From Sistotremastrum niveocremeum HHB9708 (lineage: Eukaryota; Basidiomycota; Agaricomycetes; Sistotremastrales; Sistotremastraceae): a stretch of 64,000 bases of DNA. The stretch lies in contig KV419399.1 of assembly GCA_001630475.1 (NCBI GenBank), positions 580,552 to 644,551 on the forward strand. Direction: 5' to 3'. The translations under genes and the position numbers were made by a program. Numbering within the stretch: the stretch's first letter is position 1; the number at the start of each line of letters is the position of its first letter. The notes beneath the pieces are model-generated. The model was not told the DNA's origin. It searched no databases and saw nothing but the letters and a program-made list of their open reading frames with translations. Positions 36,560 to 47,759 of the stretch are shown here, in pieces.

Positions 36560-37104
36560 ACATCAATGCTGAAAATGTATAAGCTCTTGAGCTTCGTAAA
36601 CCCCGTGTTGTCCTTAGGCAACTTTTTCCTGACGGCTGCAACAAGGCTCATAGAATCGCCGGAGCCATATTGAACGCGTCACCATGCTGTTCTGATGGAA
36701 TTGCATTCACTGAGCTACAAGGATGGCATCAGCTCCATAAACCATCTTCAACAGGTTGGGGACAGCCCTCGCCTGCCGATCAGACTGAGCTTCTGCAACC
36801 ACGTGGATGAGCACTTGGTCTGAGTAACCTGAAATGCTGGCGATCACCGAGGACTCCAGTAATTCGCTCGACCTTCAAGGAGAACAAGACTCCGATGTAG
36901 CACAGCCTACTCGATCATAACCAGGTCCCAATGATGCGGCGTCGCCCATGTTAAGAAAGGGGAGAGAGTGAGATAACTCATACTTCCTTGGTTTAAAATT
37001 TGTGTGAGATGCCTTTGCTTGGATTCTGTCATTGTGGTTCGAAAGTGAGCCACAACTCCAGCTGAAGCGGCATCGCTTGGCCCCGGCTCGGTCAACTTCG
37101 GCAT
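36560..37104 (-). pseudogene. Coding traces of a possible small gene divergent from metacaspase 1
   Basis: On the minus strand an ATG at 37104 opens a protein-like exon (MPKLTEPGPSDAASAGVVAH, then FRTTMTESKQRHLTQILNQ). A GTATGAG donor near 37000 can be joined to an acceptor near 36838, giving another open exon (YSDQVLIHVVAEAQSDRQA...PNLLKMVYGADAILVAQ). A third coding-like stretch (SLVAAVRKKLPKDNTGFTKL) follows in a different frame without a good junction. It may be a real gene with an unusual exon I could not place, or a decaying one. No domain was recognised. Its ATG lies 170 bp from the metacaspase 1 start, so the two would share a promoter region. Confidence 0.3.
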
Positions 37105-37221
37105 CGGCGTCGGCCTCCGGAAGCCTCGAAGCTGGAGCTGGCTCTAGCGACGGTCAACGGTGACCATCATTGGGACCTATCTACCAGGCGGATCGAGGAA
37201 GCGACATCGTACTCGTCACGC

Positions 37222-37229
37222 TATATAAA
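37222..37229 (+). promoter_or_regulatory. TATA box of metacaspase 1
   Basis: TATATAAA lies 46 bp upstream of the metacaspase 1 ATG at 37275. The distance is compatible with a very short leader. Confidence 0.55.
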
Positions 37230-37274
37230 GGGAGCTTGGGAGGCTCTGGAGCCCGCAAGAAGGGAATTATCCCC

Positions 37275-39470
37275 ATGGCTCAGGCAGGACCCAGCTCACC
37301 AGCTCGCCGGACTGAAGTGCTAGCTCAGGCTCGTCCTCCCATCAAGCGTGCACTTCTCTTCGCATTCGAATACAAGCATCGAGCTCACGAAGACCTTGAT
37401 CTGATTGGCGCTCACAAAGATGCTGATAGACTCAAGAGTTTGCTCATCGGTACGCAGCGAGTCGATCGCAAATCCCATTCCGAACCTATTAATCACATGC
37501 GATGTTGTGCGCAGATCTGTTTGGATTCGAGGAGAAGAACATTAAAGTCGTGTTAGATGAAGGAACCGGACCTGGCGCTAGCCGTATCATGAAAGAGATG
37601 CGATGGCTGAAGAAGGACGTCCGTCCGGGTGACAGTTTATTCTTTCATTGTGAGTCGTACTGAACAGATTTTGTATATCTCGGCTTGCTACTGACATCCC
37701 TTATCAACCATAGTCTCGGGGCATGGAGACCAAATGAAAAACCTCAACGGAGGCGAATCAGATTCCGAAGACGAAGGTTTGCACTCCGTCCTGAACCGGC
37801 TATAGCAAATTTGACCAATGCTCATTCTAAGTGATGTGCCCACCGACCCACAAATTCCGCTTCTCCAGTTCAGTACCTGCCCCTGACGAGCTAGAGGCGT
37901 CTCACCGCCCTCATCGTTCTCGCACCGCCCTCACTATCGCGGAAATGAACCAGGATCGAGACATTAAAGAGGTAAGCGGGACTTCCTGCAAGGAACATTA
38001 CAAGATTGTTTAACTTCATCCTCCATTAGTTCTTTTGGCAGCATCGCGAAGTCAAAGATGACGTATGTGTACTGCTGCGAACCTCTTCCCTCGTTCAGAT
38101 GTTCAATGGCATATCTAGACAATTCATAGGATCCTCGTTAGAGGTCTTCCCGTAGGTTGTCGTTTGACGGTAGGTTGGCGTTGCAGGATACAAACATCCA
38201 ATTAATTAAGTGTTCATGCAGGCGCTCATAGATGCCTGTCATGCCGGGAGCATTCTTGGTAAGCATGTTGGACTCCAGCGGGTTTACATTCTGACAAAAC
38301 TATTGCAGATTTGCCCCATTATCATTGCAATCGCGTGCATCCACCGGGAGGCTCCGGTCAGTGCGCATTCCTCTTTTCAGGCCAAAATATGACTCACGTT
38401 CAAACACAGCTAATCCACCGCGATGTCGTGAGTCACGAACCAAAGCGAGCTCATCTGAAACCTGAATTCAATTGATGTAGCCGAATGCGCGAGGCTGGAC
38501 GGGAATTGGAAGAAGAAGTCAACACGTCATTCGTGGAAAAGCTTTTTCAAGTCCTCGATTTGCCACACGGAACTTTCCAACACGGACACTGCCGTCGTCG
38601 CCGAACCACAGGGAGAAGTGGATCCGCAGGTGTCGTGCATGACGCCTCTTTGGAGCTTCTGTTCCACCTGGGCGTCTTGTCTGCCTAGACGAGAACAGTG
38701 GAGATCATATTTCAAATGGCGAGCAAGATCTGCAGAACATCATGATGGCTATAGTCCGCTCCCGACAGAAGATCCGTTGATGGCTCGCAAAGAAAGACCG
38801 GTATCCACTAGACAACCGTCTGCGGATTCGATCGACGTCACTGGGACGATGCCCGACCGACGACGTTTCATGTCACCGGAGCCGGATGACTCGTCGGACG
38901 AAGACCCACACGAAGTGGCTGAAGTGGTGTGTTCATTTGTTTCCGAAGATCAATTGGTGTTGGCTAACACCACTGGCAACTCAGATTTCTTGGTCCGCTT
39001 CTCGCGACAACCAAAGGTCGTTTGGTAGTGATGATGGCGGTCGCATGGTAGAGGTAAGTTTACACTGTGCCCCCTTTTTGCCTGTCCTGACGTGATATTT
39101 ATCTCAGGCGTTTTGTCGTATCTTGAGTTCGTATACGACAACTTGACAATACGTCTAAGTGTACTGAATAACATATAGGGGAACGTCCGGAAATAAGTTA
39201 TAAAGATCTATTGACCAAGATCAAGTGCGATCCTTGTCTTTCTCTCCATCTAAATGGGCCATAATGACGGGATTGTTTAGTTTTTCGTTCCATAAAGCTG
39301 GCACACAGCTTGCGTCAGAATATCCGAATCATAAAGATGCTCCGGAGTGGATTGCGCAAGAGGCTCAACTGGGCAGCTCAAACCGACTAGTGAGTGGTGT
39401 TCTTTGATCAGCATTGTCCCAGAACTCTCAATCTTTATTGCAGAATCTTGAGGACATCATCCGGATCTAA
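37275..39470 (+). CDS. Caspase-fold peptidase 1 (metacaspase-like, Peptidase_C14)
   Basis: Metacaspases are Ca2+-dependent cysteine proteases that cut after Arg/Lys and act in cell death and protein quality control. This multi-exon gene begins MAQAGPSSPARRTEVLAQ and goes almost at once into the p20 domain: RALLFAFEYKHR, GAHKDADRLKSLL, DVRPGDSLFFHFSGHGDQ with the catalytic His codon at 37722-37724, then NLNGGESDSEDE (acidic Ca2+-binding-type loop), and ALIDACHAGSILDLP with the catalytic Cys codon at 38237-38239. A long acidic, poorly conserved linker follows. The p10 part, ISWSASRDNQRSFG plus GGRMVEAF, is near 38999-39125. The end is WIAQEAQLGSSNRL then LEDIIRI and a stop at 39468-39470. There is no long prodomain. 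About a dozen introns have GT/AG ends; junctions in the linker (38400-38800) are uncertain. It is the first of a tandem set of three and the most canonical around the dyad. Confidence 0.85.
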
Positions 39471-40132
39471 AGCACAGCACCGACCAGTATCTAATTGTAC
39501 ACCACGGACTTTTTGTATTGACAACGTTGTTTTCTCGCTTTGATGCTTTCATTATACCTATATATTTCTCGTCTCTTGTGTCTGGTAGTGTTGACATTAT
39601 GCCGCCATTAAATATGTTGGCGAACGCCAGGCTATCGGTCAGTTCCGGTTGAGTGCAGCTGAGGAGCCGCCACCTTGCCCGCCTCCGGCACTCTGGCTGG
39701 CGGTGCACAGCTTGCGTGCTCTAGTGCAGTAACCGATAAATGAACATTCAAAGTGCTGTCTAGGATTCTGGATATTCCAAAAGTCTTGAAACACTTGATT
39801 AGCGATGGCTGAGCAACCGATCGCCTCTGCATCCTGTTTCACTGCAGGTCTTGTACTACTGGCGATATTCTCTCAACTATCGTGCTCGATCGTATACTTA
39901 TTGGCAACAAGACCGTTCGGCTTACACCCTTGCTAACGGCGATCGCATCATTATCATGTACCTTTCCCGGAATACATGTCCTAAGTGCATGTTTGCGCAG
40001 CGGTCAGTTCACAATAGTGTTAATATCAGTGAGGCGACTGACGGTTCGGTCCACACAACCCCAGGTTATTAGTGTACGACATGGGGTGCTTTAAAGAAGC
40101 TTTCGATTGCCAGACGGTCCACCCAGTCGACT
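39471..40132. other. Intergenic between metacaspase-like genes 1 and 2
   Basis: About 660 bp. Short overlapping open stretches only; no extra caspase motifs (GHG or DACH) were seen, so there is no fourth copy here. Confidence 0.5.
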
Positions 40133-42271
40133 ATGTCGGTTCTGTCCCTCCCTCAGCGAACGACGTACGCTGGTACCAAGCGTGCTCTCTGCATCGGCCT
40201 CGAATATAAACATTCGACTCTACCAAATGCCCCCGATGAGCTCCCTGGCACCCACTCGGATGCGAAAAGCATGGCGCAACTCCTTATCGGTACGTGACTC
40301 ATACTCTTTCCATTTAGTCCCATCCCCACCTCGACTAACCTCCGTTCTCCAGAAAAATGTGGTTACCTCCCTGAGAACGTCAGAGTCGTTCTCGACGACG
40401 GTCAGCAGCCTATGCCCAACAAGCATGTTATCGAAGGTTGGCTCCGGTGGCTTCGACGGGGCGCCCGCCCCGGGGACACCTTATTCTTATATCGTGCGTT
40501 AGCCTTGTTCATTATCGCCTCGATCATTGTGATTCATACCATCCCTATTAAAGTCGCGTGCCATGGGGTCCAAAAGCATAACCTGAATGGCGAAGAGACT
40601 GATCGATATGACGAAGGTAGGCGTTTGCCGTTCATTACCGACATTCGCTTCATGGGTTCCTAGTCGTTGTGGACGCGTGTTATCAATTTACACCCGAAAC
40701 CAGTCTTGCCGACGATACGATTGCAGCAAAGACGGAGGTGGCCAATCATCATACGATCGCCGATCACTCCGGGGCGGGACGTCTTGCTATTCCTAATCCG
40801 AAGATCGCGGATGTACGTTCTTGCTCTTTGATCCCATGCATCTTCTCACCTGTCAAACATATTCAGCATCTTAGCCAGTATGCGGGTGTCCGAGATGATG
40901 TGGGTTGTGTTCACGTAACACCAACTTTCTCTGACTGTCGGCTTTGAAGCTAATTCACAAGATCCTGGTCAAGGGACTTCCACCAGGTGTTAAACTCATC
41001 GTGCGTAAAAGCCTTCTATGAACAAGCGCTATGATCTCAATGATCGCTAGGCCGTTATCGACGCGTGTCATTCGGGATCGATGTTGGGTATGTTGCCCCT
41101 ATCCCTCGTGTCCGATCAAACCTTCAACATGATCAATCTCCAGATTTACACAATAGCTACCATGCTAATCGCAATCGGTTAACGAAGAGTAAGACCCTAC
41201 ACTTCATCGAACTGATCTTTCACTCATATCTTTCACAAGTTTTGAGACGTCTGGGCCACATCAGTAAGTTTTAAACGAAGCTATGATTATCCACTGGCTA
41301 AACTTGATCTCCAGTACCGCGCGTCAAATACAAATTGAAGACGATCTTCGGGCGTGCATGGACTATGAGCATAGCATCTGACGATGACTCTATTTTGTCT
41401 CTCGACGAGGACTCTCGAGCGATGAGCGCATCGGCGAACTGGGACCCCGACGAAGCCGGAATCTCCGCCGAGGACTGTGAGAAGGACAGTGATGAGATTG
41501 CTTCTCGATCACTCAGTGCCTTTCGGAGATGGTTCCACAGAATTACCAACAGACAACCTATATCCGAGCCTCGGGTTCCCCAAGAAGAAGACGTGTCGGC
41601 TACTTGGCTCTGCGGACTAGACGATTCTGCCAATGTCGGGTGCTTTGGACCCCTTTGCGAAGAGCCGGAGCTCGAAGAGAATTACGACGAGCCTCTTCCC
41701 GATGTGGTACGAGAACAGCCACCGTATGCCCTTTATTGGTTGAGATTGACACGTTATTAGATAAGCATCGCTTCAACCTTGGACCATCAGAGGGCATTTG
41801 GAACTTCCAAAGGCGGAGTTTTGACCAAAGTCAGTGTCAATATCGTGTCATTGCTCTAATTCACAAATGTTGTGCATTATAGGTCTTGCTGGAAGCAATG
41901 AGTGCGTGGAAGATATTTTATCCACTGACCCCTGAGTCTCATTCGTTCAACAGATCAAAATCAGAAGAGAACCTGGAAGCAGCTGGTCGATAAGATTAAG
42001 TATGTCTACTTCGTAACCCTACCTCATTCCGTGTGCTGAGGCTGTGCTTTGTAGCACCGATCTTCACGCGGCCATGAGGCAAATGTCGAAAAAATTCCGG
42101 AATGAACCAGATTGCCCGCGAGACGTACGGGAGGAGTGGGTCCAACAGCAAGTCGAACTACGGAGCCTGCAGCCACTCGTACGTTACAACCCCCACGATG
42201 TTTTGCATCGCTCACTTTTATCCCGGCGCCGTTAGACTCAAAAGAAATTGAACGAGATTGTGGCTTTTTAG
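40133..42271 (+). CDS. Caspase-fold peptidase 2 (metacaspase-like)
   Basis: This gene starts at ATG 40133 (MSVLSLPQRTTYAGTKRAL) and enters p20 directly: CIGLEYKH, GTHSDAKSMAQLLI, NVRVVLDDG, GARPGDTLFLYLACHGVQ with the His codon at 40562-40564, HNLNGEETDRYDEVVVD, and AVIDACHSGSMLDLHN with the Cys codon at 41066-41068. The linker is long and very acidic (SDDDSILSLDEDS, PELEENYDEPLPDV). The p10 segment ISIASTLDHQRAFG...GGVLTKVLLEAM follows, then a C-terminal domain shared with copy 3 (IDLHAAMRQMSKKFRNEPDC, EEWVQQQVELRSLQPL) ending in AF and a stop at 42269-42271. The usual SGHGxQ around the catalytic His is ACHGVQ here, keeping the His but replacing the Ser and the residue after Gly. Strong similarity in sequence and intron positions to copy 3 shows a tandem duplication. 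Catalytic activity is plausible but unproven. Confidence 0.85.
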
Positions 42272-42819
42272 CCTGCTCCTTTCCTGGAAGGTTTATGATA
42301 TCTTCTGTACCCAGATGTGTCTTTATTCTCCTGTAGCATTACCAATAATCCCCTAATAATGACAATCACGGGTCTTTGCTCTACTTGTGCTATGAACCAA
42401 TGAAGAGTCAAGGGAACTGCCGAATGATCATGTTCGCTTTATCTGCTACTGAGCTACACCCGCTACTATTGGCAGTGAGCTTACAAGGGGATGCTGAGTG
42501 CATCCATTGATATCCTCTCACCTATTCTGGCAGCACCCGCAATGTGGAGATTAACATCGTCGCCGACGGTCCCCGCGGGCAGCACGCCTGTATCCACATC
42601 CACACAACTCACAGCATATACTTTCTCGACGTAGAACAGCCTTCGTAACGGCAGTTCTGCCACCTCTATGTGCTCCCCAGTGTCCCCACCTCTGAGAAGG
42701 CCCGAGGTTCCCCAAATTCAAGAGCATAAGATGAGGAGTCCTACGACAGGAAGGCCCATCCACCGTGATCTTCTGACTGACTGAAGATCTGTGTGGCACC
42801 TTACACTAGGGACTCATTG
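42272..42819. other. Intergenic between metacaspase-like genes 2 and 3
   Basis: About 550 bp with no convincing exon. Copy 3 may have a further upstream exon here, because copy 2 has about 19 residues before the conserved KRALCIGL block and copy 3 begins only one residue before it. Confidence 0.45.
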
Positions 42820-44933
42820 ATGAAACGGGCACTATGCATTGGCCTTCAATATGAGAATTGTCAACAAGACAACCCTCCTGACGTTCTGCCTGGGGCGCAC
42901 TCCGATGCGGAGAGTATGCGTCAACTTCTAATCAGTCAGTTATCTGTTATTCCCCAAGTCACCGATTAGCCCTCTAGCGTGGTACTGATTGTCGCTTTTG
43001 GATTCCTTAGACAGGCAAGGTTATGACGAAGATAATGTCAAACGCCTCCTTGACGACGGGAAGGGCCCAGCACCCAATAAACATGTCATCGAACAGCATC
43101 TTTGGTGGCTTAAACGAGGCGCTAGAGCAGGAGATACTCTGTTCCTATATCGTGAGTCCCTTTCCACTGCCATCTCAAATATTTGTCTGACGTCTTGATG
43201 CTCAGTCGCTTGTCATGGTGATCAAAAGCCTAATTTGAACGGTGAAGAGACTGATGATCTGGATGAAGGTGCATCACATCCATCTCGGCACTTTGTGAAA
43301 CTCACAAGTCTTTAGTTGTCGTGGATCCGGGCTATGAATTCGCCCCTAAATTGAAAGCAAAGACTCGAACCTGGACACGAAACATTCTGTCTTTCCTCAT
43401 CCGTGGTCGGCGACTCCGCACAATTAAGGTTCGGGAGGAGGTAGCTGAGGTGAGACAGACATAACTCGATCCTTTCATCAACTCACTGTTGACACTGCAG
43501 CACCTGCGTCACTTTGAAGGCATTCGAGACGACGTAAGCGCATACTCTGGTGATCTGAGTCTCTGCCATGATATACTAACTGTCATCTGCCATGCTAGTA
43601 CATACACAAGATTCTTGTTAAAGATCTTCCTCCCGGAGTGCGTCTGATTGTATGCACTTTTCTTGCACTGTCTCTGTATGTCCATCCGCTGACGCGTGTG
43701 TAAGGCGGTCATCGACGCTTGTCACGCCAGCTCTATGCTCGGTGCGTTCACTTGGTGACGACCTTCCGATTTATCACTGACTGAAATATCAGATCTCCGC
43801 CACCGTTATCAATCGAGGTGTCCTAAATGTGTAGCAAATATTCCGCACGCACCTCAGAATGATCGGAACATGAGAGTCGTTGAGTGTTATCATCTCATCG
43901 GTACCTTATACCCTTCATCTTATAGCCCCACAACTCATTGACTCCTTCAGCAGCACACATCAGAGTGAAGGCCAGACGGCTCTTTGACTTATTCTTCCGC
44001 AAAGGCGATCTGTACGAACATCTGTCATCGGAAGACTCCATTCTATCAACATACAGCGGATGTAACGGCATCGGTCCACCCTATGCGTCTGCACAGGATG
44101 ATACAGACAGAGCTCAGGATATCGAGACCCTCGAGAAAGGGCCAGGGGCTGATGATACACATAGGCCAAGATCACTATATAGCAGGATCGGACCGCGTAT
44201 CAGAGAAATGTTGAGTGGGACATGTTGCCAGCGCACTAAATGGCTTCTCGACGAAGACCCAACCTCGCTGGCAGTCGGTAGTCGTATCGAGGGCGAAGGC
44301 CGACGCTGTGACACGCCAGAACCCATGGAAGAAGTTCAGGACGCGACCAGCGGTGCTCTTGCCGATGTGGTGCGATCTCCGACCTGCCTTCTTACTGAAG
44401 ACTAATTGTACCTCGATCAGATTTCTATCGGGTCGACGCGAGATGGACACAGGGCATTTGGAACTGCATCGGGTGGAGCTTTGACGAAGGTGAGGCAATG
44501 TTCCTGGATATTTTCCATCCCTTTAAATTGTTAAACGACAATCATAGGTGTTCTTGGATGCAATGAGTAAGCCACGTGTGCAATGAACTTGCGCCCAGAA
44601 TATTAATCTTAAATTCATAGACGAAGATAAGCCAAGGAGTTGGGCGCAGCTGATCGATAAGCTCAAGTCAGAATCTCTCTATTTGGCAGATAGGCACCTC
44701 ATCTCATATTCTCACAGTGTTGACCTACACGCGGACATGAGGCAGAAGTCCAAGGCATTCAGGAACGATCCGGATTGCACAAGGGCGGAGCGCAAAGAAT
44801 GGATTCAACAACAGGTTGAACTGCGGAGCTTGCAAGAATTGGTCCGTGCTGTTCGGTGTCGCCATCCGTTTTACTGATATGCTACGATCACATGCAGACT
44901 GAGGACAAGTTGAATGAGATTGGGTCCTTCTAG
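42820..44933 (+). CDS. Caspase-fold peptidase 3 (metacaspase-like)
   Basis: A close paralogue of gene 2. From ATG 42820: MKRALCIGLQYEN, GAHSDAESMRQLLI, NVKRLLDDGKG, GARAGDTLFLYLACHGDQ (His codon at 43214-43216), NLNGEETDDLDEVVVD, and AVIDACHASSMLDLRH (Cys codon at 43720-43722), followed by a Cys-containing segment (RCPKCVANIP). A long linker (LFDLFFRKGDLYEHLSSEDS up to SGALADV) precedes p10: ISIGSTRDGHRAFG...GGALTKVFLDAM. The Gln that normally follows in the p10 motif (DxQ) is His here. The C-terminal domain (VDLHADMRQKSKAFRNDPDC, KEWIQQQVELRSLQEL, DKLNEIGSF) matches copy 2, and the stop is at 44931-44933. Introns agree with copy 2 in position and phase, including the one just before ISIGS. 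The start is the first ATG before the conserved core; an upstream exon cannot be excluded. Confidence 0.84.
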
Positions 44934-47759
44934 ATACGCCAAATCCCGAAGCTGCATCGCAGTGTAGATATCCCATGATCTGTTGTATACCCGATATCTG
45001 GACTTGCTGAATGACTCAACTTGCCTTCTGTGGCCCTGTGCATCGTTAATTGGAATGTAGCAGAATGATGTCCATTGAAGTAGAGTATCGAAGCATCGAA
45101 TGACGAACTTTGTAAGATCAAGACAATACAAATGTCTTCGTATTATTCGAGGAAACTAATGGCTTGGTTATGTGTCAAAGAAGCTTATTACTCTGGCACA
45201 AGACAAGGCACAAGAACGACGGGGAGCACTAGTTCGGCGATGTCCGAACCTCCTGTCCGGAACCAAGGTCTGTTCACAGAAGTTAGCCGATATCGGCCAT
45301 TTCCGAGCCGCAAGAAAGCATGCCGTTTCCTGCCGGTTCCCGGAGGCGGGTAATTTTCAATCTCAGCCCACCGTCGTCCTGCAGCTCGCGCTCATCGTTC
45401 CCGCCGCCTCCATCATCGTCGGTCTGCGATCAAGCTCAAACCTCTCTCGAAGAAGAGTGAAGGCAACGACCGACGCTCAGCGCGGTTTTTTAGGACATAT
45501 ACAAGTCGGATGGACTGCCGGAAGATGCACACCAGCATCCGTGTCGGTGACGTTGTAGAACGCGACGAGTCGCGTTCGACGCGTTGGGTATCTCTCGGGA
45601 GGGTTTAGTTAAGGAGTGGAGGGTATTGGAGTCAAGAAGTGGGTGTCTGGGAACGACAGGCGAGACGAGGGCATAGTTTTTCCTATATTTTTGCATTTCT
45701 ACTGACCTTTTCCAAGCCCTTAGTCATTTCATTTCTTCTGTAACACCTTTGCATTCTTGTTCATTCTCTTTTTCATCTTCCCTATAACCAAGCTACACAC
45801 TCAATGCTATCATAACCATAACTCGTACATAAACAGACTGAGCATTTTTAATAGCATTTTGAAATAAACTGTAGTAGCAGTGCTGGAGAGGCCAGATATA
45901 CGAAGGGTAATGTCCTTAGATGCGATACTCAAGATCCTTCAGATAGCAAGATATTCAGGACTCATCAAACACTATTTTCTTTTGGCTCTCGTAAGCCTCT
46001 ACTTTTCCCCAGCGAAGTGTTCTCTCCGGCTTGCGTTCCAAAAGCGGAAGTGACCGGTGCATATGTCCGAGGCGGCGTGCTTCTTGCGGCTCGGAAATAG
46101 CCGACATCGGCTAACTTCTGTGAACAGACCTTAGTTCCCTCCTGTCCTGGTCGTTGCGCCTACTCGCTTTCCTGATCACAATCTCAGAACGCCCCTTCAA
46201 CAGTCCACTAGGCCCGCACACCCCCTAAGCCGTCTCAAGAGACACTCCTGATCTGTTCAGACTATGTAGCCAGACGCCTTCTCCGGCCACCGAAAAAGGT
46301 TGAAGTCTTTTGCATCGCCAATGCTTATCTTCTACGTACAGACACCAACATCTTTAATGAACAGAGCCTCGTGTTATCTTCTTCTGTATGCATCAACGCT
46401 GTGGCAATATTACCGATGCACTCACCAAGGAGCTATCATATCGCAGGCCGAGGATCCGTGCATAGCTTATTTATGCTTGCCTAACGTTTCATTGAACTTT
46501 GCGGCCCTGGAGAAGGCGGCTCCTAATGGAGTTTGTCAGTGGAAGACCTTCCCGTAGTTTCGCACACTCTTGGTACGGGTGTCGAAATTTTGAACCATCG
46601 ATCTGCGACTCGACGTCCACAGCACAAGATGGAAGACATTATAGTTGGACCATCAACGCTCCTTGAACTCTCTCAAAACTGATGCTGTCAATTCTCAGTC
46701 TCATTTGCATCTTTGGATGAGTTCTGTGGTGCTGCTCCCCGTCTGCCTTTGTTACTCTTCTGGAAGCTCTTGACTCTCTCGTGCTTTGTCTGTCCAATTT
46801 GTGCTCTTCGTCTCATTGCTTCATCTTGCCTAGGAGCCATGGTGGTGAAGCTAGGGTGGATACCCTGCGGTCGTCCATGAAATTCTCCTGCCACCTTCAG
46901 ATATGTCGAAGAACGAATCTTCGAATTTGTCTTGTGGTTCCTCACTACGGAATACTGAAAGGCTGAGACCTGGTTTACGTGATGCTCAACAAAGGCAGCT
47001 AAACCTTCCTCGCGCGCAAACCTTGCTTAAGAATCGCTGGTTTGTCGACTATTCAGTACCATTGGCTCAGTCCGTTATCGTGAAATCATCTCTGTCTTCC
47101 CGTCAACTGCTCCTGAATGCCACCCCAGTATTTGCTCAATCAAACACGAAATTCGAGGTCTGGAGTGGCTTCACAAGGTCTTTGTACCCTTCCGAACAAA
47201 CGTCTCTCGTCCTTTATATGAGCTTTTGATAGTAGACCGTTGTTTGACTTATCTGTAGCGAGATACAGAAGACGAAAGGGAACTTAGAGATTATATACTT
47301 GTACAAAGGATTACTGCTTGGCTGTAAGATAAATGTGCAAATGATTACTGGATAAAGATATAGACCAGACGATCGCGAATAGACGGCGCGGCCTGGTTTA
47401 CTAGAAGCTTTGTGATGTTTGTCGTAATGGGGAAATTGGAAGCTCCGGATCCGCCATATGCATCCTGATAGACGCCACGTCGCACCTGCTTGACCTCTTG
47501 CCAACCACCACGCAACCAAGGACATTCTCATGATGATGTGCTCGTCCCGCGCCGTAGGCCCTGCTGCCCTGCGATGTCTTCTATATTGACAATCAAGAGG
47601 AAATTGTATCACCGCCGTGACGCTAGCGCAAGTCGAAGTGGGGCTTGCATTGTTTGAGCCCGAGTGCCCGAGTGGGCATACAATAAAATCATAGGTATGC
47701 CGAGCCCTAGGCCTCGAACAGAGTGTGCTTGATATCGATCCGTTTCTCTTGTATTAGCA
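44934..47759. other. Intergenic with an inverted repeat, no confident gene
   Basis: No gene could be built. Short open stretches (46300-46557 plus, 46688-46945 minus, 46903-47229 plus) show no domain and lack splice support. A 58 bp inverted repeat lies at 45259-46138. The stretch left of 47759 probably holds the 3' UTR of the zinc-finger gene. Confidence 0.4.
45259..46138. repeat. Inverted repeat, 58 bp arms with ~760 bp spacer
   Basis: The arm 45259-45316 (beginning GGAACCAAGGTCTGTTCACA, ending in GAGCCGCAAGAA) is the reverse complement of 46081-46138 with about three mismatches; weaker similarity extends a little further inward. The spacer has no recognised content. It could be the ends of a small non-autonomous element or two inverted fragments of one older repeat. 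Confidence 0.7.
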
